This document shows positions 8,582 through 18,722 of a stretch of 24,365 nucleotides of DNA, piece by piece (the first letter of the stretch is position 1; each line of letters begins with the position of its first letter). The notes beneath the pieces are model-generated. The model ran no database searches. It saw nothing but the letters and a program-made list of their open reading frames with translations, and was not told the origin of the DNA. The position numbers and the translations under genes were made by a program. The stretch is from NCBI GenBank assembly GCA_001598975.1, contig BBXU01002333.1, positions 1-24,365 on the forward strand. The letters are read 5' to 3'. Origin of the DNA: Parachlorella kessleri (taxonomy: Eukaryota; Chlorophyta; Trebouxiophyceae; Chlorellales; Chlorellaceae).

Positions 8582-11355
8582 CTAGCTTGAGCTCGCATCT
8601 ACCCCAATTTCAGATAGCTGCACTTTATCCCAGGGCTCGAGCGTGGGCTTGCCTCGGTTGATCTTGTGCGCCTCCCTGCACACACCGCAGCAGACAACGT
8701 CGGTGGGAAAGATGTTTCAGCAGCATGATCGTAGCCAAACTCGGCCACACCCACAACCCAATGATAGTGTCCAGCAGAAGGCTAGCTGCACGAGATCTGA
8801 CAGCCAGCTCGTCCCAAGGTTATGGCCATCACCTCCTTCCACCATATCACAGGCTCAGAGCTCAGGCAAGACTCAGGCTCATTCTGCATTCAGCCCTGTC
8901 AGTCCAGTCCAGTTCAGCCCAGCATCTACTCCCTGTTGCACGTCTGCCACCCATGCTAATATCACTATCCCATCCAGCAGGGCGGCCAACATGCACAAGT
9001 GCCAGCGCCATGCACCCCCCACTTCTGCCGCCCTGGCTCAGGCGACACTCGGTTGGGGTGACACCACACTGGAGTCGCCCAGCCGTTGACGCCACTCACG
9101 TTTTCACATCCTCAAAGAGCCGCTTGACCTGCACAACAGCTTATGTCCTTCAGCTGCGTTCCTCCTCACTGCCCCTGTTACTCCACTAGCATCCTACCCA
9201 CGCCACAGGCAGCCAAGCCATGGACAGAAGTCTGCTTCGGACTGCCGTCGTCAGAAGCAGACTTCGGTATTTCGGACAGCAGAGGAATATGGGGGGCATG
9301 TGGGCACGTGCAGTGCCACTGAGGCAGCCCCTGCTCCCTCCTTTGCTGGCTGGGACAGCGTGTGGGTGATGGTGGTGGGAGGCGGGCCTTGGCTGCATGT
9401 GGGGAACCCCCAGCCCACCTGGCTGCAGGAGATGCCCTTGAGGATCCGGTCCAGTGGGGGCGGCACATAGATGCCCAGCGCAATGTCCTGCAGCACACCA
9501 CCAGAACAGACACGGCTGTACCGCCCCATCCCTTCTGCGTTTTCTGCCTGGGCCATTCAACAGCGTTCTGGCAATGCACATGCATGCTAGGGGCGCGCCC
9601 GCACCTCTGTCCAGGCTGTCGCGGTGGCCAACACAGAGCCAGGCTACCTGGGGATCCGCATACACCAGCAGCAGTGCACGGCATGCAGCCACCCGGTGAC
9701 CAGCATCAAGGTGGGTTATGCGCGCTTGGTGACGTGGTGCGTCAACAGCCCACAATCATCAAAGAAGCACAGCAGTCCCCTGCACCTTGTGGTCCATGTG
9801 AGTGATGCTGGCGGTGGGGTCTGGGGCTCGTTTACCATCCACCGCACAATCGCTATCATAGCACACACATGAGCGAGGTGACCCTCTCACCCCAAGCACT
9901 CGCCTGGTCTAGGTGGGTGATGCACGCATTTGGGTCCTGCGGGTGCGGCTCGATCTGCCAGCACCCCACAAACTTCTTCATGACGCCCTTGGCCCCCGGC
10001 TTAAGTGTGAACCGCATCTCTCTCTTGCCCATGTCCTGCTCTACTATCAGGCTGCATGCAGAAAGCCAGGCAGGCGGCCAGGCGTGGCGTGACGTCCAGT
10101 CGAGGGTCAGCTTCAAAGCCAAGGCCGAGTCTGCCCTGGCCATGCACATTGACTGAAGCTCGGTGCTGTGTGGCCAGCATCAAAACGGTGAGAGCAGAAC
10201 AAAGGAGGACCAGTAGGAGCCTGCACCAATTTCAAGCTGAGACTCTGGCCTGCACTCACTTGGTTGTGAACTTGCCATGGAACAACAGGAACCGCCATGA
10301 TGCCTGCACAGACATGCATGCAAACCCACCCCAAGGGATGCCATCAGCACTGCCAAACTTTCCCCAGTGCTGCTGCCGGGCAACCGCTACCATCAGCACA
10401 GATTTCATGCTGCACACAAAGCCTGTGCCATGTGTACCAGCAACCAGCAGGGCTGCCCAGCAACCAACTCAAGCCCTAGCAGCCCTTGAGGTAAGGCAAG
10501 CTCTCCACACACACTGTGGGCCGCCAGGCTGGGCTCCCGCGGCTGCCTAGCAGCCAGCTATGGGAAGCCTGCCTGGCCGGACAGTCAGCAAATGAACCGT
10601 AATTGCTCCTCTCGCCTCCTCCCATGTATTTTTAGACAGGAATACTTGCCTCATGTGCCACCTCCACTTTCTGGTGCCCCTTGCCGTCATCTTCAAGGAT
10701 CTTACGGTATGCACAGCGGTCCATGTGCCGGAAGAGCTTCTCATTGTTGGGATGCGTGATGACCTGGAGGAATGAGCGGACAGTACGGTCAGGAAGCATT
10801 CAAGTATCCTCGCCTCCGACGGCCAGTCAGGCCCTGCTCAGGGCTGCTGAGCTGCATTGTGCAGGTGCTGTAAACAAAAGCTACTCTGTGCACACAGCAT
10901 GCATAAGAACCTTACTCTTAAGAGCAGTAACTCCTTGCTCTCTCGGGAAGCACAGGAGAGCGCTTGCATAATTGCACCAGAAATATGTCATGCAGAGGCT
11001 GACATATGTGCAAGCATGGGCCTCCATAGTTGGATGCGGGACACTAGGAAAGCCAAGCAGCACCTGCCCACCTGGCAAAACAGTGTGTCAGGCGAGAGGG
11101 GGAACTTGGCGGTTGCCCTAATATGACACCTGCACAGCATCGCAGAGCGAGTAGCTTGGCTCTATAGAGAGTGGAAGGACTGCCAAGGTTGGGTGACGCC
11201 GGAGAGGCGGCATGGTGCAACTTAACAAGCGCTCTACCCAACTTGGCAAGAAGCGCAGGGTTCTCACAGGTAGCCTGGGGCTTGGGTGACTGCTATCTCT
11301 ACATCTTCGTCCTTGTGCCTCTCCTCACTGCTCTCGCTGTCACTCTTGTCCTCAG
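8582..11355 (-). CDS. SRPBCC/START-like (COQ10/polyketide cyclase superfamily) lipid-binding protein, 5' part unresolved
   Basis: Supported exons: 11355-11268 (acidic, ends DVEIAVTQAPGYL); 10763-10650 (VITHPNNEKLFRHMDR..., KILEDDGKGHQKVEVAHE); about 10051-9904 (LIVEQDMGKREMRFTL, KKFVGCWQIEPHPQDP, ITHLDQ); 9487-9419 (DIALGIYVPPPLDRILKGI); 9128-9100 (VKRLFEDVKT); 8675-8582 (EAHKINRGKP..., stop TAG). This order is typical of plant and algal polyketide cyclase/dehydrase-type START proteins: a strand and Vf.vltdpe helix, RkiLeDdG.g.r.VEV, V.qD...MrF.l...G.mk.F.G.W.ieP, then a PPpl...lrgi C-terminal helix. Such domains form a hydrophobic cup for lipids. Unresolved: a small exon between 11267 and 10764 (phases do not match), the 10649-10052 junction, and the N-terminus; 11555-11440 encodes a helical segment (REVLQELERGLRQLQ) that may be an earlier exon. 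The 9903-9488 intron has a GC donor. Confidence 0.65.
9225..9267. repeat. Inverted repeat, 12-bp perfect core
   Basis: CAGAAGTCTGCTTCGG at 9225-9240 and CAGAAGCAGACTTCGG at 9252-9267 are inverted copies (GAAGTCTGCTTC core perfect, 14 of 16 overall) around an 11-nt spacer. It sits in the 9418-9129 intron of the START-like gene and could form a hairpin in the transcript. Confidence 0.6.
9488..9903 (-). repeat. Degenerate copies of an exon end inside the intron
   Basis: The exon ending at 9904 codes for PNACITHLDQ. Within the following intron the minus strand has a similar block coding PTASITHMDHK near 9821-9785, and a third, ITHLDAGH, near 9720-9698. The first two also share flanking similarity (W..., EP, DP). 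Spacing is about 115 and 90 bases, so this is not a simple tandem array. It could be an old partial exon duplication. Confidence 0.4.
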
Positions 11356-11559
11356 CTGGGAGTGGGTGGGAGCTAACAGCGGACATCGGATGCGTCCAGC
11401 CAACAGGAGGAAGGTAGCGCGAGTGGCACAAGGATCAGGGAGCCTTCCAGTGAGGTTTCCGACCACACCGCTCGGTGCACCCCTGGTCCCTGTCCTGTAG
11501 CTCCCTGCAACTGCCGCAAACCCCGTTCTAGCTCCTGTAACACCTCGCGCCGCAACTGT

Positions 11560-12256
11560 TTATGTGATCAGCGATAACTCCAGCGTCACAAAAATCTTAG
11601 TGCTTGCCCGAGTGTAGCTGCTTCCATCGGTTCCAGGTCCTTGTTGAGTTGCAGTCACCTTGTAGTCACTGCTGCACATCCCACCCAGAAAAAACACATT
11701 CAAAGCGGCGTCTGTTTCCAAGTGCTTAATTACTCTGTTTGACGAGCATGGAGCCCCACGGGGCCTAGGTCAACGATTATGGCGGCCGAGGCGGCTGGCC
11801 ATGTGGGGGCTGTTCTCCTTCAAGAATGAGCACAATTTGTCTCAAACCGTGCGTTGCGTGGGTATCTTTTGAGTGAGCTAGTCTTCTGGCACGGCTGGAG
11901 TGGTACTGCCCCCATGACGACGACTTCCAAACTCAAAAGCAACTTTCCTGCTCTTGCACGATTGCTGCAAGACGTAGAAGGGTGGTAAATAGTGCGCTGT
12001 AGTGCCAGCCTCCGGGTGGACGCGGGAGCTCGCAGAAGTGCGTCGTAAGCAGCCCATAAGCAGGACCCTGCAGGGTCGGGCAAGCAAGTACCAGTTGTCC
12101 GGAGGCTGTTTTTTGACCTTTGTTTAGCCAAACCTTGTTTTATACACAAACCACGCAAGGCAAGACCGTCTAGCGAAGCCGGGTTCTGTGTTACTAAGTG
12201 GACCCTGCCTAGCGTTCCTTGTAGCCTTTCCTTGCACTACTTGTTTAGCAGACTCT
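11560..12256. promoter_or_regulatory. Probable shared promoter region between divergent genes
   Basis: Lies between the minus-strand START-like gene and the plus-strand CCCH gene (ATG 12257). I see no complete coding exon, although the first exon of the START-like gene is probably here. Candidate minus-strand ATGs (for example in 11780-11800) open only very short frames. No motif was recognised with confidence. Confidence 0.35.
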
Positions 12257-14468
12257 ATGTCAGCACAAGACGCCATCTGCGGCCAGTTTCAAGCAGCTGG
12301 CGACGGGGACGTCCTGACTGCCACCGGTGAAACGCCCCTGGAGCGAGAGCTGTTTGACAAGTTCGTGCTCAAGGTGCGCAGCGCGCAAGGTGGAGCTGGC
12401 CGGCGCCTAGGCCACTCCCTGCGTCGGTTGCATGACGTGGTACTAGCAGGCGTCCTTGGCCGCTTGATCTCGCATGACCGCAGGCTTCCTCACCTGTGCA
12501 GATAGCACTTTGCCCAAAGCGATCCGCTCACGAGTGGAGGTAAGGCTGCCTTCACGGTTCTGCTGTGTGACAGGCCTCAGCTGAGGAAGTGGCGTGCGCT
12601 GTACTTGAGGCTCTGTATCAGCTGAAGTGTCTGTGTTGCTAGCAACTGAGACAACTGTCTTGGTTTTGCTACCGCAGCTCCTGCCCTTTTCGCCATGAAA
12701 ACGAGAAAGCGGGGCGGCGCTGCCCCCGCACCCACAAGTACACCGCCATTGCCTGCCCAAACATGAAAGCAGAGGGGCGCTGCCAGCTGGGCGACAAGTG
12801 CCCATTTGCACACAATGATTTCGAGTACTGGCTGCACCCTGAGAGGTGAGCCGCAAGGTGCAACACCTAAGCGCGTGGCACCGCCACACCACCGCCGGTA
12901 TTCTGCCTTGACCTTGTCTTTTCATATGCATTGGATAAGGCAGCAGGGGCGTGCCTGACTGCCATATCCCTGCCTGTTTCTGTCGCCCAGTCCACTCCCT
13001 GTTTTGCTTGGCTGCGCGGCCGGGTGGCTGAGAGGTGCCGGTTTTACTTGGCTGGGCGGTGGGGCGGCAGAGCTGCTGGACAACCGCTGTAAGCCTCAAA
13101 CCCCCATGTTGCAGGTACCACACGTGCCTGTGCAAGAAAGGCGAGGCCTGCAATCGCAAAATCTGCTTCTTCGCTCACAAGCAGTCCGAGTTGCGCACCC
13201 CCACCCAGCGCCCGCGCGTGCCGCCGGGCTCCGTGTCTGCCGCCGCCATGTCCCTACGCCAGCAGGCTGCCGCCGCCGGCAGCGCTGGCAACAGGGGAGG
13301 CCTGTCACCCCTGGCCAGCTCCCAGCCCGAGGCGGGTGCTGGGCTGGGCAGCCTAGGCAGCCTGCGGACCTCCCCCAGGAGCAGCCTGGAGTCGAGCATG
13401 AGCTACAACAGCGCCGAAGGCGCGGATTGCTCCGCGCTTAGTGGGGTGCTGGGCGGCTCAGGCAGCTGCATGGGCTTTGCCCTGGACCAGCTTGCGGGCG
13501 GGGGCAGCGGCGAGCTGGCAGCGCCGGCATTGCATGGCCCGCTGGAGCCTCCTACCCCGGTCATCCTGCCTGCGACGGGCGGGCTTCTCCCTGCGCAGGC
13601 GCGTTGCTGGGACGCGCACTGACTGCTCTTGGTGCCTGTATGAATGGAGGGATGGGGTTTTGTTGAGAATTTTTAAATGGTGCTGCAACCGCCGTGGTGT
13701 TGTCATATGCGCGGTCGACCGAGCCTTGCCAACTGCCTGTTAAAGAGCCCCCGCCCGTCCTTGATAGCTTTGCTGGCCGGTAACACCAGCTGAGAGAAGC
13801 GCGCGTGGCCGGGTGGCCAGGCTGACACGGCTCGCATCTTGTTGTCTTGGTGGTGCAGGGTAGTGGGTGGGCGCCGCCTTTGGCTGGGGCCCTCTCCGGC
13901 TCGGGCTCGGGCTTCCTGGATTTCCCTATGGCAGCCCACCCCTCGACAACTGCAGCTGCTGCGCTGCCGGCGCCCCTGATGCCAGCTGCACCTGCTGCTG
14001 CTCCTGCCACGGTGAGGCGCTTGTCAGGGCTATATGGTCCACAAGCTTGTCGTGCTGCCACCTGAGGCCTTCTGCCCATGCCCACCTGGCCTGCCGAGGG
14101 GCGTGGCACCCACGGACTGAGGTGTTCCGCTGGCCTGGTCCCAGCATGCTGAGTGTGCGCTTGCCTCTTGGTCTTGGGCAGCACGGTTGACATGAGTGCC
14201 TTGTCTCTTCCTCCCAACCCGCCTGCAGGCCACCAGCACCCAGGCCCTCATTCAGGCAGTGTCAGCCAAGCTGCGCGAGGGCTCCATGAATGCAGCCACA
14301 GCAACCACCATCCTGGGCAGCCTGCTGCCCCCCGAGGCCCTACTGAAACTGACTGCCATCCTGGAGATGCAGTCGGGCTCGTCGCAGGTGGCAGCAGCCC
14401 CTGGCCAGGCCACTGGGCAGCCCCTGGGCTGGCCAGCCGGCAGCGGCGGCGGCAGCGGCTGCTGGTGA
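12257..14468 (+). CDS. Plant-type RR tandem CCCH zinc finger protein, six exons
   Basis: Exons: 12257-12373, 12502-12539, 12678-12845, 13115-13598, 13859-14011, 14229-14468; phases agree, 399 aa. Residues 43-58 form the plant arginine-rich-region motif C-x5-H-x4-C-x3-H (C43, H49, C54, H58). Then follow C78-x8-C87-x5-C93-x3-H97, 16 residues, and C114-x5-C120-x4-C125-x3-H129: exactly the RR-TZF pattern of land plants (AtTZF/OZF). Such proteins bind AU-rich RNA and sit in P-bodies and stress granules, promoting mRNA decay. The rest is Ala/Gly/Ser-rich and probably disordered, except a helical C-terminal segment (QALIQAVSAKLREGSM, LPPEALLKLTAILE). The 38-nt exon 2 holds half of the CHCH motif and is easily missed. 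Exon 4 probably ends with a GC donor (CAG|GCGCGT); a weak GT 15 codons earlier is the alternative. N-terminus starts at the only suitable ATG. Confidence 0.9.
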
Positions 14469-16122
14469 TTTGAGCTCGTATCGCGTCGCACGGCGGGTGT
14501 GATAACTGGGGCGTGGACTGGGCGGAGATTGCGTGGAGGGGATGCCGCTGGTGCCTGTTGCCCAGATTTGGCAAGATGGGATGCTGCACGGGCTGGGTGT
14601 GGGAGTTCTTCAGCAACCGTTGTGGGCGGTGCAGCGTCCTAAGCTATCTCTATGGTCTGAGAAGGATGATTCGGCTGGCTGGAATGGAATGGATTTATAT
14701 GAACCTTACTGTGGTTGAACTCCGGTCAGGGCTCATGGTTTACAGGGCTGGACAGTGTGTGGCAGTTGGTTGGGACAAAGGTGGAGCCTGGGTGAGGCTT
14801 GTGTTTCCACTGGTTGCCATAAGGCGGAGCAAGTGTGCGCATGTGCGGGGCAATCCAGGACGATATTGCTAATGGCAAGATGAATTTCATCTCATCTTGC
14901 AAGCTTCTTGAAGGGCTTGGAGGGCAGGCTCCCTGCGTCCAGACACGAATTTTTTCCAGCATTCCTTTCTTACATGTTTTTACTAATTTGATGGCTGTGG
15001 CGGTACGACTGTTGTTTGAGGTATGGCGCTGCGAGAAGACCCCCCTACCACTTCTATGAGATTCGCCATATGGGTTGGCCGTTGGCCTCCTGACCGTTGC
15101 CTATCTCCAAGTAGCCCCTGAATACTATCAGTAAGCATTCCTTTCCTTTGTAGCGTGTTTTTTTTGTTGTTGCAAGAAGCTGACCATATCATGCTGATTG
15201 TATGGGCGCTTCATATATCCCCTATGGCAATTTCTGTCCTATGGTCTTTTCTATGGCTGTTCGCCTGGGTATCTCTCCCTTGTCTTGCATGTACCCGCTG
15301 GGTGCCACCAGTGGTCCCCGCATCTGATGATAGCTTTGTAGGCTTTTTCCTCGCCTCGCTCATTTGTCTGTCATCCGTACAACAGTGATTGTCTACTCTC
15401 TATCCTGTGCCTCTATCCTGTGCCTACACCCCCCCTTGATTCTGCATTACAACCCTTGTGAGGTCCTCCAGGTTATGGAGCATTCTCTTCATTCTGTTCT
15501 GCCTTCACATTGAGAGCCCTGGGGCTCGCTGTTATGTTCCAGCAGGAATGGCTCTGTGCCAGCAGCGGAAGCTGCATGTGAGCACCTTCTATCCCTTGTA
15601 AACAGCCAGTAGCCTAGGACTTGGGATTTTGTTGGCTGCCTGGGTGATGCAGTGGCGGCTTTTTGTGCATCTTTGCAAGACAGCTTGGCTGGCATTCCAA
15701 TGTTTGCGGGGACCTTTGCTCCTCTGGCGATTACTATGATAGCCTGCAAGCTTGTTGGATATGCTGATTGCAAGGTTGGCTGGGTGGAGGTGTGCTGGGT
15801 TACCTGTCCATGCAAGGACCTGTCAACTGCTTGGGGCATTGCAGGCACCCCTCTCAGCTTAATTGCAGATCCGAAAGCCTTCAATGCCTGCCACCCAGAG
15901 AACTCAAACTTGCTTGAGATTCCGCTTGCTTGCAGCCTCTTTTAACGTGCACTCCCCCTGTCTGCCATCTTGGCAAGGGGCTTTCATGTAACCACTGAGT
16001 CATCACACACCTACACATACACAGGTGGGCAAAACAAAAAAAATGATTGTGCAGCAGTGTTGCAACCGCGAGGTCACTGTAAATCACTGCTGTACCGTAG
16101 CATAGCTTGATCACCCACCGAA
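14469..16122 (+). other. Long T/G-rich 3' UTR and intergenic region
   Basis: After the CCCH stop the + strand is strongly T/G-rich and no exon is convincing. TGTAA first occurs at 15598-15602, then at 15987-15991 and 16078-16082, so the 3' UTR may be over 1.1 kb. Hydrophobic frames at 15155-15388 and 15652-15945 lack ATG starts and reflect T-richness. A perfect 13-nt direct repeat (CTCTATCCTGTGC twice) lies at 15398-15423. The last 130 bases are A/C-rich and probably hold the promoter and 5' UTR of the next gene. Confidence 0.45.
15598..15602 (+). terminator. First TGTAA after the CCCH gene
   Basis: First + strand TGTAA after the stop at 14468, about 1.13 kb downstream. Likely poly(A) signal if no 3' UTR intron is present; 15987-15991 is an alternative. 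Confidence 0.35.
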
Positions 16123-18722
16123 ATGGACGATCTGAAGTCAGCTTTCAAGGGCTTGAACATGAAGAATTTATTTAAGAAGCAAAAGTCTTTCAAAGGACAA
16201 GCCCACGTTCTTGGCGCGTCTGCAGGCGAGGTGAGAGCCCGGTGGTCCAGCACTGGTCCTCCCAGGGGAACAAGGCTGGTGGCTTGCGACCTTCTTTGGA
16301 CTGACCACTACAAAGACACCAGCCAAGGGTTAGAAAAAGTACGGATGCGCCCCGCTGGTGACGCTGCAGGCAGCTGGCGCTGGCAGCTCTCAGCAGCCCG
16401 GCAGAAGGCCGCAACACAGCCAACCAGGTGCAGGGGCAGCTCGCAGCAGGCCAACCCAGCACCCACCACGTGCCGCAGCCAGCGGGGCTGCCGCTGGGAG
16501 CAGCGCCGCAGCCCTCCGCGAAAGCGAGGGTTTGGCTGCGGCGGTGGAAGCCGCTTCTGTAGGACCCCCGCTACTGGGCAGTGGTGGAACCCAGGCCTCT
16601 GAGGGCTTCCCAGGGTCTCAGCCAGGACCTGTGGCACCAGATACCCAGGAAGCCCTTCACTCAGCCATAGCAGAGCTTGCCTCGGCGCCGCCGCCGGCCA
16701 CCAGCGCTGCTGCGGTCCTGCATCGCCTCCTCCAGAATGTGGTGGCTAGTCCTGGGGAGCCCAAGTTTCGGCGCCTGCGCCTAAGCAACGCCAAGATCAG
16801 GGAGGCGCTGGAGGCACCTGGCGGCGCGGAGCTGCTGCTTGCCTGCGGCTTTGAGTTTCGGGAGGTGCAGGGCGAGGGAGAGCCTGAAGGGTGAGCCAGG
16901 TGGCGTCGCTGTCTCACAGGCGCAGGGCTAGATAAATGTTTCCAACTATATAAGACGCTTACATAGTGTGAAGACTGCACTCGTCAATCGGTTCTGCAGA
17001 TGTGGCAGTGCACTGGGCAACATGTTGTGACAGCAGCCGAGGCTAGGATGCAGGCGGTTGCTGCTTCTGCCACCAGCGGCTCGCCGATTCCCCTGGTACC
17101 CACGTTGACATGACTAGGTTGCCAATAAAGAGGTGCGGCAAGTTTCACTCTGCCCCCACTCCTCTCCCCCGCCCATCCTCTTTGCAGCTTTGCGGTCCTG
17201 GATCCTGCTGCTGCTCTGGAGCCGCTGCAGTATGCGCTGCCACTCCTGCAACCCCTGGCCAGCCCCTCAGCAGCAGCTCAGCGGCAGCAGGCGCAGCAGG
17301 CCTTTGAGCGTGCTGAAGCAGATGAGCCGCCCCCGAGGGGCGAAGCAGCCGGAGCAGCACATGGCTCCTTGGAATCAAGTAGCCGGACTGCACTGAACGA
17401 GCGAGCACAGGGAGGCCCACCCGTTGCGCCAGCGTACTTGGAAGAGGAAGGGCAGGCCCAGCCGATGCAGCAACAACATCAGCAGCAGCAGCAGCAGCAG
17501 CAACGACAAGAAGGAGGTCAGTCACAGCCAATGCTGCAACAACTCCAGCAGCAGCAGGAGCAACAACCACCGCAAGCCTCAGCCTTGCAGCCCCAGCAAC
17601 AGCAACACCTGAGCAGCGTGGTGCAGCCGCGGGCAACCCAGGTCCTGCTGCCCCAGTCGCCTGCCACGGACCTGCCGGACTGGCTCTTTGCGCGCACTGG
17701 GGCTGAGCTGAAGGCTGCTTTCCTTCGCGCCACTCACAAGCGTGAGAAGGAACAGGTGCGGCAATGTTCAGACGGGGTAGTTGACAAAGATTATGTGTCT
17801 GATGGGAGGGAAGAGAATTGGTTACGGTGACGTGGGGCTGACTGGCCTAGAGCGCAATGATGTTGTGTCCCTCTCTCTGGAAATGGACCATGGGCTTCTG
17901 AAGGTTATGCTGCCAAGCACCCTGGCTCAAACCTTGTGACACTGGCGCCTATCAAGCAACCTGTTACGCATTACAGGGTATTCCTCAAGGAATCTATCCG
18001 CAGACAGGAGCACCTTTCTACAGCAGGGAGGTTAAAAATGCAGCTTGACGGGGAGGCCGGAACCTGAGGCCCTTATCTGCTGGGCCTGCGTATTCCTCTA
18101 CCTGTACAGGTGCTGATGACGCGAAACATGCGACAGGGGCTGAAGGGCCCTCCACCGTCGGCCCCGGCTCACTCCCTTATCAGGGTGAGGCTGCCTGAGG
18201 GCCTCTTTCTCCAGGTGGGTGAGTGGGTTTGGGGGCTTCTCCAATAATTCAGGCAGAGTCATACTGGGGAGCAGTGGAGCGACCTGGGCTGACAGAGGCG
18301 CTTGCCAAGGCCTCCCTTCATTGAACACCTTGGTACCCATGTGAGTGGCACATGCTGTTGGAATCCCTCCATCACCTCCCCCAAGCGTAGTTTGAAGGTT
18401 CCTTGCTGGCTGGGATGACTCCTCGTGCTCCCGGCTGTCGCCACTGAATCCACCTCTGCAGGGGGAGTTTGTTGCGGCCGAGCCGGTGGCAGCTATCTTT
18501 GAGTGGGTCAGCGGCTGCCTGCGCCACCCAGGCAGCACCTACGATCTGATACTGCCTTCAAGGCAGCAGCTTGGACCAGCAGTGGGCCGGGCGGTGGGAA
18601 GTGTTGCGGAGCTGGTGCCTGCTGCCACCCTCAACTTGCGGTGCGCCGTGAGAGCCTGTGAAGGCATGGAGCCCTGCCTGAAGCTGCTTGGCCTTGTAGG
18701 AGGCAGGGAGCTTGCACGCTGA
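16123..18722 (+). CDS. PUX2: PUX2/UBXD1-like PUB-UBX protein, CDC48/p97 cofactor
   Basis: Exons: 16123-16230, 16370-16890, 17188-17755, 18110-18214, 18462-18722; phases agree, 520 aa. The N-terminus MDDLKSAFKGLN...KSFKGQAHVLG matches plant UBX protein PUX2. A PUB (PUG) domain spans about 145-215 (LHRLLQNVVASPGEPKFRRL, AKIREAL, LLACGFEFREV, then FAVLDP), the fold that binds the C-terminal tail of p97/CDC48. A Gln-rich linker (about 300-360) precedes LPDWLFARTGAELKAAF and a UBX domain from about 421 (LIRVRLPEGLFLQ|GEFVAAEPVAAIFEWV, YDLILPSRQQL, VAELVPAATLNL). The usual FPR loop of p97-binding UBX domains reads ILPSR here, so binding through UBX may be weak. Expected role: adaptor in ubiquitin-dependent protein extraction or degradation. 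A GTGAGA inside exon 5 (at 18651) could be a donor, giving a different C-terminus. No TGTAA was found soon after the stop. Confidence 0.88.
17467..17606 (+). repeat. CAG/CAA repeat coding for polyglutamine
   Basis: CAG and CAA triplets encode several Gln runs (up to about eight in a row) in the linker between the PUB and UBX domains of the PUX2-like gene. Mixed CAA/CAG codons suggest the run is kept at protein level. Confidence 0.8.

Noticed and set aside
12443..13159. 238-codon minus-strand frame
   Set aside because: Antisense to exons 2-4 of the CCCH gene, whose zinc-finger motifs and splice phases are clear.
15155..15388. Hydrophobic frame that could be a small membrane protein
   Set aside because: No ATG start, lies in the T-rich tail of the CCCH gene; T-rich DNA reads as Leu/Phe/Val.
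15652..15945. 97-codon hydrophobic frame followed by TGTAA
   Set aside because: Begins at GTG, has no family features, no acceptor fitting an upstream exon, and sits in the same T/G-rich stretch.
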